From contig DASYBC010000105.1 of NCBI GenBank assembly GCA_036500965.1, positions 4,121 through 68,120 on the forward strand: a stretch of DNA of 64,000 bases, read 5' to 3'. Every line of letters starts with the position of its first letter. Positions within the stretch are counted from its first letter, which is position 1. Both the position numbers and the translations under genes were made by a program. Shown here piece by piece: positions 51,657 to 60,103 of the stretch. The notes beneath the pieces were generated by a model. That model searched no databases. It saw only the letters and a list, made by a program, of their open reading frames with translations, and was not told the DNA's origin. The DNA comes from AP-15 sp036500965. GTDB lineage: Bacteria; Pseudomonadota; Alphaproteobacteria; ATCC43930; CGMCC-115725.

Positions 51657-52489
51657 TCGGGGCGCAGCCGGGATCGCCGCCGGCTGAACCGGCTCTTGCG
51701 CTGCTCTCCGAGCTCGCGGGAGCTGGCCCGGTCCGGATGCGGCTCTTAATCGTCGTCGCCCACCCGGATGACGAGACGATCGGGCTCGGCGCACAGTTGC
51801 GCCGGCTGTGCGATGCGCAGCTGCTGCATGTGACCGACGGTGCGCCGCGCGACGGCGAGGATGCGGGCGCCCACGGTTTTGCCACGCTCGCCGATTACGC
51901 CGAGACGCGGCGGCGCGAGCTCGCCGCGGCGCTGGCCGCGGGCGAGGCGGGCGGCCTGCGGACAGCGATGCTCGGCCTGCCCGACAAGGAAGCCTGTCTC
52001 GACCTCGCCGGGCTCTCTCGACGGCTCGCCCGATGGCTGCGGCGCGACCGTCCGGCAGCTGTGCTGACCCATGCCTATGAAGGCGGGCACCCCGACCATG
52101 ACGCCGCCGCCTTCGCGATGCATGCCGCCTGCCGCTGCCTCGCCGCCGAGGATCCACCGGCGATCGTCGAGATGCCGATCTCGCACGCTGTCGGTGGGTC
52201 GATGGTCACCGGCGTCTTCCTGCCGGGCGATCGCGAGGAGGTCGCCGTTCCGCTCGCGGACGCGGATCTGCGGCGAAAGCGCCGGACGATCGATTGCTTT
52301 CGCACGCAGCGCGAAACCCTGCGCTGCTTCGAGCTCGGCCCCGAGCGCTTCCGGCCGGCGCCGGATTATGATTTCCGCGCGCCCCCGCATCCGGGCGCGC
52401 TGCTCTACGAGACCTATGGCTGGGGCATCAGCGGCGACGACTGGCGGCGGCGGGCGGCTGACGCGCTCGGAGCACTGGGCCTCGATTAA
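51653..52489 (+). CDS. PIG-L family (LmbE-like) deacetylase
   Basis: The protein of about 278 residues has the zinc-binding motif AHPDDETIGLGAQL and the second His region EGGHPDHDAAAF. The family removes N-acetyl groups from GlcNAc-linked compounds, such as GlcNAc-inositol in mycothiol and GPI pathways. The start may be GTG 51653 (overlap) or ATG 51736, right before the first strand (RLLIVVAHPDDE). An inositol-phosphate synthase gene 3 kb away makes an inositol-linked substrate conceivable. Confidence 0.87.
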   Translation: MIGAQPGSPPAEPALALLSELAGAGPVRMRLLIVVAHPDDETIGLGAQLRRLCDAQLLHVTDGAPRDGEDAGAHGFATLADYAETRRRELAAALAAGEAGGLRTAMLGLPDKEACLDLAGLSRRLARWLRRDRPAAVLTHAYEGGHPDHDAAAFAMHAACRCLAAEDPPAIVEMPISHAVGGSMVTGVFLPGDREEVAVPLADADLRRKRRTIDCFRTQRETLRCFELGPERFRPAPDYDFRAPPHPGALLYETYGWGISGDDWRRRAADALGALGLD

Positions 52490-52495
52490 CGCCCG

Positions 52496-53542
52496 ATGCC
52501 GCTCTGCGTGCTCAGCATCGGCTACAGCCTGGCGCCGGTCGGGCCGGATGCGGTCGGCGGCGCCGAGCAGGTCCTGTCGGCGCTCGACCGCGCGCTGGTC
52601 GAGGCCGGCCACCAGTCGGTCGTCGTGGCCAACGCCGGCTCGGAGGTCGCCGGAACCCTGATCCCGACCGGGCCGCTCCCGGGGCTGATCACCGAGGCCG
52701 AGCGTGCGTGCGCCGGCGAGCGGCACCGGCGCGCAGTCGGGCAGGCATTGGCGCAATACCGGGTCGATGTCGTGCACAGCCATGCCCTCGATTTCGCCGA
52801 CCATCTGCCCGAAACCGGTGTTCCGAGCCTGGTGACATTGCATCTGCCGCGCGACTTCTACCCGCCCGGCGCGGTGCAAGGAGAGCGGCCGCGCACCTGG
52901 TTCAATTGCGTTTCGGCGAGCCAGCGCCGCAGCTTCCCGAATTTCACGGCGATGCTGCCGGAAATCGACAACGGGGTGCCGGTCGATCGTTTGCACGCTC
53001 GCCTGTCGCGGCGCAATTTCGCGCTGTGCCTCGGCCGGATCTGCCCCGAAAAGGGCTTCGAGCACGCGCTCGACGCCGCCCGGCTGGCCGCAACCCCGCT
53101 GCTGATCGGCGGCGAGGTGTTTCCCTACGAGGCGCATCGCCGCTATTTCGCGACCGAGATCCGGCCGCGCCTCGGCGCGCGCGCACGGTTTGTCGGGCCG
53201 GTCGTATGGGCGCGCAAACGCCGGCTGTTGAATGCAGCGCATTGCCTGTTGGCGCCGAGCCTGGCCCCGGAGACCAGCTCATTGGTCGCGATGGAGGCGA
53301 TCGCCTGCGGCACTCCGGTCATCGCGTTTCCGGCGGGTGCGCTCGCCGACATCGTCGAGCCCGAGGTGACCGGCTATCTGGTTCGGGACATGCGCGAGAT
53401 GGCCGAGGCGATCCGCGCCGCCAACGGTCTCGACCGCGAGCGCTGCCGCGAAGTGGCGCGCCGCCGCTTTTCGCTCGAGCGCATGGTTGCGGCATACTTC
53501 GCGTTGTACCGGCGGCTCGCCGCAGCCGAACCGGTGTCATGA
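52496..53542 (+). CDS. GT4-family glycosyltransferase
   Basis: The 348-residue GT-B enzyme has the N-terminal loop GYSLAPVGPDAVGGAEQVLSAL, HSHALDFADHLPE, CLGRICPEKGFEHALDAA, FVGPVVWARKRRLLNAAHC and the donor site APETSSLVAMEAIACGTPVIAF. It is a typical retaining glycosyltransferase. It starts 6 bp after the deacetylase and overlaps the acyltransferase by 4 bp. Confidence 0.9.
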   Translation: MPLCVLSIGYSLAPVGPDAVGGAEQVLSALDRALVEAGHQSVVVANAGSEVAGTLIPTGPLPGLITEAERACAGERHRRAVGQALAQYRVDVVHSHALDFADHLPETGVPSLVTLHLPRDFYPPGAVQGERPRTWFNCVSASQRRSFPNFTAMLPEIDNGVPVDRLHARLSRRNFALCLGRICPEKGFEHALDAARLAATPLLIGGEVFPYEAHRRYFATEIRPRLGARARFVGPVVWARKRRLLNAAHCLLAPSLAPETSSLVAMEAIACGTPVIAFPAGALADIVEPEVTGYLVRDMREMAEAIRAANGLDRERCREVARRRFSLERMVAAYFALYRRLAAAEPVS

Positions 53543-54537
53543 TCGAGGTCGTGCCAGTCACCGACGAGGGCGGCATCGCCCAGCTGCGGCCCGAATGGGA
53601 GGCGCTGTGGCAGCGCGACCCGACGGCGACGCCGTTTCAGTCGCCGGCCTGGCTGCTCGCCTGGTGGCGGTTTTTCGGCAGCCCCGAGCCGCTGGTGCTG
53701 ACCGCGCGCGACGCCGGAGAATTGGTTGGGCTGTTGCCGCTGTACTTCCTTGCAGAAGCCGGCCGCCGCAAGCTGCTGCCGATCGGCGTCGGCTTGTCGG
53801 ACTACATTGACGCGCTGCTCGATCCGACGGCACCCGCCGCTGCCGATGTGCTGATCGCGGCGACCGCCGAGACGCGTGGCTGGGACGAAGGCTGGCTGCC
53901 CGATCTTGCGTCCGACGGCGCGCTGGCAAGAGCGGCGGCCCGGTCCGTGGTGGAGGCGGTGACGGCGGCGGCGCCCTGCCCGGCGCTGGCCTTGCCGCGC
54001 GACCGGGCCTCGCTCGGCGAGGTCGTGCCGCGCAAGATGCTGCGCGATTTGCGCCAGGCGCGAGCGCGGGCCGCCGCGGCCGGCGATGTGGTGATCGAGA
54101 CAATCGCCGAGGACGGGCTTGATGCGGCGATGGGCGATCTGTTCGGTCTGCACGAGCAGCGCTGGCGCGCCCGCGGCGAGGAGGGTCTGTGCGGCGATCC
54201 GCGCGTGCGCGGCTTTCACCGCGCGGCCGCCGCCGGCCTCTACGCGGCCGGCATGCTGCGGCTCTACCGGCTGTGGATCGGCGATGCCGTCGGCGCGGTC
54301 TATTACGGCTTTGCCGCGAAGGGCCGGGCCTATGCCTATCTCGGCGGCTTCGATCCGGCGCAGCCGCGGCTGAGCCCGGGAATGCAAATCATCGCTCATG
54401 CAATCGAGCAGGCCGTCGCCGAGGGTGCGGCGAGCTTCGATTTCCTGCGCGGCGCCGAGGGCTACAAATATGCCTGGGGCGCCGCCGACCATGCCAAGAT
54501 ATCCCTTCATCTGAGGCAGCGATGCCGGAACCGCTGA
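53539..54537 (+). CDS. GNAT-family acyltransferase (CelD/BioF2-like)
   Basis: The 332-residue protein fits the double-GNAT fold (Acetyltransf_6) used by exopolysaccharide and peptidoglycan-bridge enzymes. Visible are PFQSPAWLLAWWRFFG, LVGLLPLYFLAEAG, MLRDLRQARARA, FGLHEQRWRARGEEG, AVYYGFAAKGRAYAYLGGFDP and SFDFLRGAEGYKYAWG. It probably acylates an amino sugar, perhaps the amine freed by the PIG-L deacetylase; that link is inference. Confidence 0.84.
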   Translation: MIEVVPVTDEGGIAQLRPEWEALWQRDPTATPFQSPAWLLAWWRFFGSPEPLVLTARDAGELVGLLPLYFLAEAGRRKLLPIGVGLSDYIDALLDPTAPAAADVLIAATAETRGWDEGWLPDLASDGALARAAARSVVEAVTAAAPCPALALPRDRASLGEVVPRKMLRDLRQARARAAAAGDVVIETIAEDGLDAAMGDLFGLHEQRWRARGEEGLCGDPRVRGFHRAAAAGLYAAGMLRLYRLWIGDAVGAVYYGFAAKGRAYAYLGGFDPAQPRLSPGMQIIAHAIEQAVAEGAASFDFLRGAEGYKYAWGAADHAKISLHLRQRCRNR

Positions 54538-55433
54538 GCGAAACCGAAGCCGCCGCCTGCCCGGCAGCGGCGCGCGAGATGCTGGCTCGCTATCTTGCCG
54601 GCGAAGTCTCCGCCGAGATCGCGCTGATGCACCTGCTGCTGAGGGCGGGCGCAGTGCCGCCGCTGCAGCACTCTTTGCAGACGCTCGCCGCGACTGGGCG
54701 CGACGCCTTTGTCCGGTTGGCGCGGCTCGCTGCGCAAAATAGCGCGGGTCTGGAGCGCGCCGCCCGGCTGGTCGAGGCGGGGCTCACCGAGGCGGCCGGC
54801 GAGGATCGCGTCGCGGCCATTCGCGAGCAATACGACCGGGCGGTGGCACTCGCGCCGGAGGCGGCGGTGGCGCTTTATTCGCTCGGCGCGCCGGCGATCC
54901 TGGAGCGCGCCACCGGCGAGCTCGCCACCCTGCTCGACGGTTGGGGCCTGCTCGGCGCCGATCGGGATGCGCTCGACATCGGCTGCGGCATCGGGCGGAT
55001 CGAGCGGGCATTGGCGCCGCGGTTGCGGCATATCGTCGGGATCGACCTGTCGCCGGCGATGATCGCGGAGGCGAAACGTCGCTGCGCCGACATCGCCAAT
55101 GTTGCATTCGCGGTATGCGACGGCCGTGCGCTCCCCCCTTTCCCAGAGGCCGGCTTTGATCTGGTCCTGGCGGTCGACAGCTTTCCGTGCGTCGTTTCGG
55201 CCGGCGGCGACATCGCCGCGCGCTACATTCGCGAGGCAGCCCGGATGCTGCGGCCAGGCGGCGTGCTGGCGATCTTCAACTACTCCTACCGCGACGATCT
55301 CGCGGCCGACCGCACCGACATCGCCGCCAATGCCGCGGCTGCCGGGCTGCACGTGCGGCGCAACGGCACAAGCGATCTCAGCCTGTGGGACGGCACCAGC
55401 TTTCTGCTCAGCTCGCCGTCTCGCCGCGGATAA
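54522..55433 (+). CDS. class I SAM methyltransferase, last gene of the cluster
   Basis: The 303-residue protein has a helical N-terminal domain of about 110 residues and a methyltransferase domain: LDIGCGIGRIERALAPRL, IVGIDLSPAMIAEAKRR, FDLVLAVDSFPCVVS, MLRPGGVLAIFNYSYR. The ATG at 54522 overlaps the acyltransferase by 16 bp. Its 3' end overlaps the convergent inositol-phosphate synthase gene by 26 bp. Sugar O- or N-methylation is likely from context. Confidence 0.85.
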   Translation: MPEPLSETEAAACPAAAREMLARYLAGEVSAEIALMHLLLRAGAVPPLQHSLQTLAATGRDAFVRLARLAAQNSAGLERAARLVEAGLTEAAGEDRVAAIREQYDRAVALAPEAAVALYSLGAPAILERATGELATLLDGWGLLGADRDALDIGCGIGRIERALAPRLRHIVGIDLSPAMIAEAKRRCADIANVAFAVCDGRALPPFPEAGFDLVLAVDSFPCVVSAGGDIAARYIREAARMLRPGGVLAIFNYSYRDDLAADRTDIAANAAAAGLHVRRNGTSDLSLWDGTSFLLSSPSRRG

Positions 55434-56487
55434 AGGCTTCGGTCAGGGCGCGGGCTTCGTAATCGGTGAACTGCTCGGGCGGGCTCTTCATAAAATAGCT
55501 GGCCGGGCCGATCAGCGCGCCGCCGATGCCGCGGTCGAGCGCCAGCTTGGCGCAGCGGATCGCGTCGATGACGACCCCGGCCGAGTTCGGCGAATCCCAG
55601 ACTTCAAGCTTCAGTTCGCAATTGAGCGGCAGATTGCCGAAAGTCGTGCCTTCGATCCGGATGTAGCACCATTTGCGGTCGCTGAGCCACGGCACGTAGT
55701 CGCTGGGGCCGACATGCGCGTCCTCGTCCGACAGCTTGTCCTCGAGCTGGCTCGTCACCGCATCGGTCTTCGAGCGCTTTTTCGATTGCAGCCGCTCGCG
55801 CTCCAGCATGTTCTGAAAATCGCTGTTGCCGCCAAAATTGAGCTGGTAAGTGCGGTCCACCCGCACCCCGCGCTCGCGGAACAGATTGGCCAGCACGCGA
55901 TGGACGATCGTGGCACCCACCTGGCTCTTGACGTCGTCGCCGATCAGCGGCATGCCGCGTTCGGCGAACCGCTCGCGCCATCGCGCATCCTTGGCGATGA
56001 ACACCGGGATGCAGTTGACATAGCCGCAGCCGGCCGCCAGCGCCGCTTCGGCATACCAACGCGACGCCGCCTCGGACCCGACCGGCAGGTACGACACCAC
56101 GATCTCTGCGCCGGTCCGCCGCAAGGTGCCGGCCACGTCATCGACCGGCACCGGCGACTCGATCACCGTTTCGCGCAGATATTTGCCGATGCCGTCATGG
56201 GTCGGGCCGCGCCGAACCTCGACGCCGGTCGAGCGAACCGCGGCAAAGCGCTCGGTGTTGTTGGGCGCGGCGGCGATGGCCTCGGCGAGGTCGCGCCCGA
56301 CCTTTCCCTTGGCAATGTCGAAGGCGGCGACGAGCTCGATGTCGCCGATGTGATAGCCGCCGAGATCGAGATGCATGACCCCGGGGATCGGGCGGTCGCC
56401 CGTCGCGCTGCGGTAGAACTCGACGCCTTGGATCAGCGAGGAAGCACAGTTCCCGACCCCGATCAGCGCGACCCTGATTTTCGCCAA
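55408..56487 (-). CDS. ino1: inositol-3-phosphate synthase
   Basis: The 359-residue NAD enzyme turns glucose-6-phosphate into inositol-3-phosphate. It shows VALIGVGNCASSLIQG, the HLDLGGYHIGDIELVAAFD segment, VVSYLPVGSEAASRWYA, IPVFIAKD, GDDVKSQVGATIVHR, LNFGGNSDFQNM and IRIEGTTFGNLPLN, all landmarks of the short bacterial type. I chose TTG at 56487 because GGAGG lies 6 nt upstream and homologues begin there; an ATG at 56556 would add 23 unrelated residues. Opposing the glycan cluster, it could supply inositol for it. Confidence 0.9.
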   Translation of the reverse strand: MAKIRVALIGVGNCASSLIQGVEFYRSATGDRPIPGVMHLDLGGYHIGDIELVAAFDIAKGKVGRDLAEAIAAAPNNTERFAAVRSTGVEVRRGPTHDGIGKYLRETVIESPVPVDDVAGTLRRTGAEIVVSYLPVGSEAASRWYAEAALAAGCGYVNCIPVFIAKDARWRERFAERGMPLIGDDVKSQVGATIVHRVLANLFRERGVRVDRTYQLNFGGNSDFQNMLERERLQSKKRSKTDAVTSQLEDKLSDEDAHVGPSDYVPWLSDRKWCYIRIEGTTFGNLPLNCELKLEVWDSPNSAGVVIDAIRCAKLALDRGIGGALIGPASYFMKSPPEQFTDYEARALTEAFIRGETAS

Positions 56488-56638
56488 GAGAACCTCCGCG
56501 CCACCCGCCGGGTGAACTTTGCAACAAACGGCGGCAGGGTCGCAAAAGTTCAGCATCCGAGCCGCTTTTCGCGCGAATGGACCGGCGCGGCCGTGACGCG
56601 GCTAGATTAGCTGCCGTAAAAGGCAAGGCTCTCTTGGG

Positions 56639-57013
56639 CTAGCGGCAGAACCGAATCGGCAGATCGAACGGCCGACCGCGGATTATCACCGCACCAAGGC
56701 GATGCGCGCCGTTCCAAACCATCCGTCCGGCGCGGTTGGCGGTGGCATGGACCACAACGGGATCATCGTCGCCGCGGTCTTCCCAGGCGCCGGCTTCCAT
56801 CACCGCGGCGTAGCGGGCGGAGATTTCCAATAGGATCGCCTTTGCCTGCGGCGTGTAGAAATGGGGTTGGAGCCAAGCCTCGGCGATTATCGGCCTGACC
56901 GTGCACCGGATCAATTCGGGAGCATGCTGGCGATAAAGGCGCCCGTCGGGGGCCGGCGGAGCGCCAGGGTGTCGGCGCCGGTAATCCGCAAGCGCATCAG
57001 CCGCGTCGATCAT
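56639..57013 (-). CDS. hypothetical protein
   Basis: The protein of about 124 residues has a Pro-rich start (ADYRRRHPGAPPAPDGRLYRQH) and later GARRLGAVIIRG-like sequence (GAHRLGAVIIRGRPFDLP). I do not recognise the family. Start options are ATG 57013 or ATG 57055. Base composition matches the neighbours. The 247 bp up to higB hold no other gene. Confidence 0.45.
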   Translation of the reverse strand: MIDAADALADYRRRHPGAPPAPDGRLYRQHAPELIRCTVRPIIAEAWLQPHFYTPQAKAILLEISARYAAVMEAGAWEDRGDDDPVVVHATANRAGRMVWNGAHRLGAVIIRGRPFDLPIRFCR

Positions 57014-57260
57014 GTTCAGCACCCCGCGCTGCTGCCGAGGTTCGGCGAGCAACATTTTCGCGGCCCGGGGCGGCCGTCAAGCCTGTCGGCGACAGCGCGA
57101 TCGCGATCCTACCCCACGGCCGGGCAAGGTCACCGCGCTGCCCGGCGGATCGCGTTAAAGCTGGGCAAGACGGCACACGGTGCTGCCGCTGCGCTAGGGC
57201 GGCTGACCTTCTGTAAAGCGACACTTGACGTTTTCAGGCGGTGACGCCACGTTTCCAGCG

Positions 57261-57533
57261 GTGATACGCAGTTTCCGCAACCACGGGCTCAAGCGGTATT
57301 TCGAGGCGGGCGACCCCAGCGGGTTGAGCGTGCCGAACGTCGCGCGGATAGGGCGCATGCTGCGCGCGCTCGAGGCCGCGACCCGGCCCGAGCAAGTCAA
57401 CTTGCCGGGCTTCTACTGGCACCCGCTGCAAGGCGCGGCGCGCTGGACGATCCGGGTTACCGGGAATTGGCGGCTCACCTTCGCTTGGGATGGCGCCGAT
57501 GCCGTCGCCGTCGATTTGGAGGATTACCATTGA
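57261..57533 (+). CDS. higB: HigB-family mRNA interferase toxin
   Basis: The 90-residue RelE-like toxin begins IRSFRNHGLKRYFEAGD and continues NVARIGRMLRALEAA, LHPLQG-like FYWHPLQGAARWTIRV and NWRLTFAWDGADAVAVDLEDYH, the HigB signature. The start is GTG 57261. Upstream is TTGACG (57225-57230) and an imperfect direct repeat of about 21 bp (57229-57270) that could bind HigA. The toxin gene comes first, as is usual for higBA. Confidence 0.92.
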   Translation: MIRSFRNHGLKRYFEAGDPSGLSVPNVARIGRMLRALEAATRPEQVNLPGFYWHPLQGAARWTIRVTGNWRLTFAWDGADAVAVDLEDYH

Positions 57534-57844
57534 TGATCGAGCCGACGACCGGAACGGGGCTGCCCGCGATGCACCCGGGCGAATTGTTGCGCGAGGAAAT
57601 CCTGCCAGCGCTTGGCCGCCCGCGCGCCGAAATCGCGCAGCTTCTCGGGGTGTCGCGGCAGGCTCTTCATGCCGTCCTCGCCGAGCGCGCATCCGTGACG
57701 CCCGAAATGGCGCTGCGGCTCGGCAAGCTGTGCGGCAACGGTCCCGAACTGTGGCTCGCGCTGCAAACCCGCTACGATCTGGAACGGTTGCGCCGCGAGA
57801 AGGCCGCCGAAATAGCGGCGATCCCGACGCTGCAAGCCGCCTGA
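57533..57844 (+). CDS. higA: HigA-family XRE antitoxin
   Basis: The 103-residue helix-turn-helix antitoxin has MHPGELLREEILPALGRPRAEIAQLLGVSRQALHAVL and VTPEMALRLGKLCGN, matching HigA. ATG 57533 shares one base with the higB stop, and GGAGG lies in the toxin's last codons. It neutralises HigB and represses the operon. The pair lies 67 bp outside the tRNA-Lys fragment. Confidence 0.93.
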   Translation: MIEPTTGTGLPAMHPGELLREEILPALGRPRAEIAQLLGVSRQALHAVLAERASVTPEMALRLGKLCGNGPELWLALQTRYDLERLRREKAAEIAAIPTLQAA

Positions 57845-57910
57845 TCAGATAAAGGCCGCCACCGGCAGCCCGCATCGCCTTCTTGGGGTCGCGGCTTTTT
57901 ATTGATTTAT

Positions 57911-57955
57911 TGGTGGGTGCACAAGGACTCGAACCTTGGACCCGCTGATTAAGAG
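57911..57955 (-). other. tRNA-Lys(CTT) 3' fragment, probable attachment site
   Basis: On the minus strand these 45 nt are the 3' part of a tRNA-Lys: the anticodon region CTCTTAATC, variable GGGTC, T-arm CAAGG-TTCGAGT-CCTTG, acceptor strand TGCACCC and ACCA. The 5' half is absent; the sequence beyond 57955 is unrelated. Tyrosine recombinases often integrate in tRNA 3' ends and leave such a copy. A dead integrase starts 155 bp away on the truncated side. Confidence 0.8.
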
Positions 57956-58109
57956 TTTCCGATCCTGCCTTTCCGACGGTACGCACGCGTATCCTATCGT
58001 GGTTTATTTCAATATGATAGATCCCCACCCGTGACCGCCTGTTACCTGCGATTTGACTTTTCGTAATACCTAGCCCGGTCCACTGATCCGATGACAGGGA
58101 GCCGGTGCG

Positions 58110-59338
58110 ATGCGCGGCAAGATCACCAAGCGTTCCGTCAACGCCTTGACGCTGGCGGCCGATGGCGGCGAGACCGTCCTCTGGGATAGCGAGTTGAAAA
58201 GGCCTTGGCGTCCGTATGCAGCGCGGTGGCACCCAAAGCTATGTGCTGCACTATCGTGCGGGCGCCGGCCGCGATGCATTGCTGCGGAAGCTGACGATCG
58301 GCCGGCATGGTTCGCCCTGGACACCGGAGACGGCACGGCGCGAGGCGAAGCGGCTCCTGGGTTTGATCGAAACCGGGGTGGATCCGGCCACCGACAAGAT
58401 CGCCCGGCAGGAAGCGCCGACTATGGCCGAACTCGCCCAGCGCTTTCTCGCCGAGCATGCCCAGGCGGAGCGTAAGAGCAGTACCGCTACCGAATATCGG
58501 CGGCTGCTCGACAGGATCATCTTGCCAGCGCTCGGGACGCGGAAGGTGGCGGATGTGACCCGTGCCGAGATTACCAGACTGCACCACGTTAACCACGCCG
58601 CACCCTACCAAGCCAACCGCGTGCTCGCGGCGCTGTCCAAGATGTTCAACCTCGCCGAGCGGTGGGGCTTGCGGCCAGACGGCTCGAACCCATGCCGCCA
58701 TATCGAGAAATTCGTTGAGAGGAAGCGCGAGCGTTTCCTCTCGCCGGCCGAGTTGGTCCGGCTCGGTGATGCGCTTGCGGCCGATGGCGGGCTCGCCCTA
58801 TGCCGTTGCCGCGGTCAAGCTCCTGGTGTTCACCGGTGCCCGGCTCGGCGAGGTCCTCGGGCTCAAATGGGAATGGATTGATTTCGAGCGTGGTGAGGCG
58901 CGGCTGCCGGATAGCAAGACGGGCGCCAGGACGTTGCACCTGCCGCCCCCCGCGCTCGCGGTGCTCGCCGAATTGCCGCGGCTGGTCGGCAACACTTACG
59001 TCATCGCCGGGGCGAAATCGGGTGCTGCGCTCGTCAACCTCGAAAAGCCGTGGCGCGCGATCCGCGCTGCAGCCGAACTCGATGATCTGCGGCTACACGA
59101 TGTACGGCACGCCTTCGCGAGCGTGGCCGCGTCGAGCGGCATGGGGTTGCCGATCATCGGCAAGATGCTTGGCCATAGCCAGCCGTCGACAACCGTGCGT
59201 TAGGCGCATCTCGCGAGCGATCCGGTGAAGGCCGCCGCTGCTGCGGTCGCGGGCAAGATCGCCGCAGCAATGGCTGACGGTGCCGGGCTGGCTGGAAAGG
59301 AAAACACCGCAGTAATACCACTCGGCACTGGCGCGTAA
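58110..59338 (+). pseudogene. tyrosine integrase, three lesions
   Basis: This P4/phage-type integrase lies in pieces. From ATG 58110 it reads KITKRSVNALTLAADG; an extra A in the AAAA run near 58198 shifts to the frame with YVLHYRAGAGRDALLRKLTIG and the core-binding domain; a second shift near 58790 leads to the catalytic domain with LLVFTGARLGEVLGL (Arg), LRLHDVRHAFASVA (HxxR) and GKMLGHSQPSTT. The next codons, normally R-Y-A-H-L, read CGT TAG GCG CAT CTC, so the catalytic Tyr codon is a stop. Sequence after it still matches integrase C-termini. Confidence 0.88.
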
Positions 59339-59415
59339 GCAGACAACTGACGGCACCGCGCGGACGGGATGTCTGTTGCTATGGGCGTGCTATAGTCGCA
59401 GCGACGGAGTTGGAA

Positions 59416-59670
59416 ATGGACAGAACCGTTAACGTGACCATTCCGGTTGAACCTGAGGCGGCCGCGGCCCTCGCCGACCCGCGTAATCGCGAAGCCGTCG
59501 GCCGCTTGGTCAGCCGCGTGCTCCATCCGGGTTCCGGTCCGACGCCTCTTGCTAGGGCGATCGCCGATCTAAAGGCCGATGCGCGAGCGGCCGGTCTGAC
59601 CGAAGCTGAAATCGATGCCGAGCTTGCCGCCTACAACGCCGAGCGGCGCGACCGCGGCATCGCCGGTTGA
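59416..59670 (+). CDS. antitoxin of a PIN-type pair
   Basis: The 84-residue acidic protein starts with a beta strand (VNVTIPVEPEAAAAL) and has helices ending ALARAIADLKADARAAGL-like sequence (LARAIADLKADARAAGLTEAEIDAEL is spread over residues 50-75). It fits the small antitoxins preceding COG1569-type PIN toxins. ATG 59416 is preferred to TTG 59410. It overlaps the toxin start by 4 bp. The frame is intact although its partner is broken. Confidence 0.7.
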   Translation: MDRTVNVTIPVEPEAAAALADPRNREAVGRLVSRVLHPGSGPTPLARAIADLKADARAAGLTEAEIDAELAAYNAERRDRGIAG

Positions 59671-60063
59671 TTGTCTTCGACGCCTCGACCGTTATCAGCG
59701 CAGCCCTCAAGGGGACAGCATTCCCGAACGTGCATTGCTGCGCGCCGAGGAAGTCGATGTCTTCGCGCTTTCCCCGGCGGTCGATGCCGAAATCGCCGCC
59801 ATTCTGAACGCGCGAAATTCGCGGCTGCCATTCGGCCCGCACGCCGTGAGCGTTTCCTCAAAATTTTGCGGGACGGCGCCATCTGGTTCGAGCCCGACAT
59901 GCGCGTCACCGATTGCCGCGATCCGAAAGACGACAAATACCTCGAATTGGCCTTCGCCGCCGGTGCGGAGATCATAGTCAGCAGCGATAACGATCTGCTC
60001 GTGCTCAACCCCTGGCGCGGCGTGTCCATTCTGCGCCCGGGAGACTATCTCGCGCTGGCCTGA
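59667..60063 (+). pseudogene. PIN-domain toxin with two frameshifts
   Basis: The TTG at 59667 opens IVFDASTVISAALK, the PIN start with its first Asp. One base is missing near 59718, after which DSIPERALLRAEEVDVFALSP continues in a second frame. Another is missing near 59812, after which FAAAIRPARRERFLKIL and VTDCRDPKDDKYLELAFAAGAE, IVSSDNDLLVL continue in a third. All catalytic acids are still encoded across the three frames, so the damage is recent or is sequence error. Confidence 0.82.
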
Positions 60064-60103
60064 GATCACATCGCCACAGGGAGCCGCTCGGCGAGTGCTC
60101 CAA

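Noticed and set aside
57845..58010. Complete tRNA gene at the Lys fragment
   Set aside because: Only the 3' half folds; the 5' acceptor strand and D-arm are missing in the next 60 bp.
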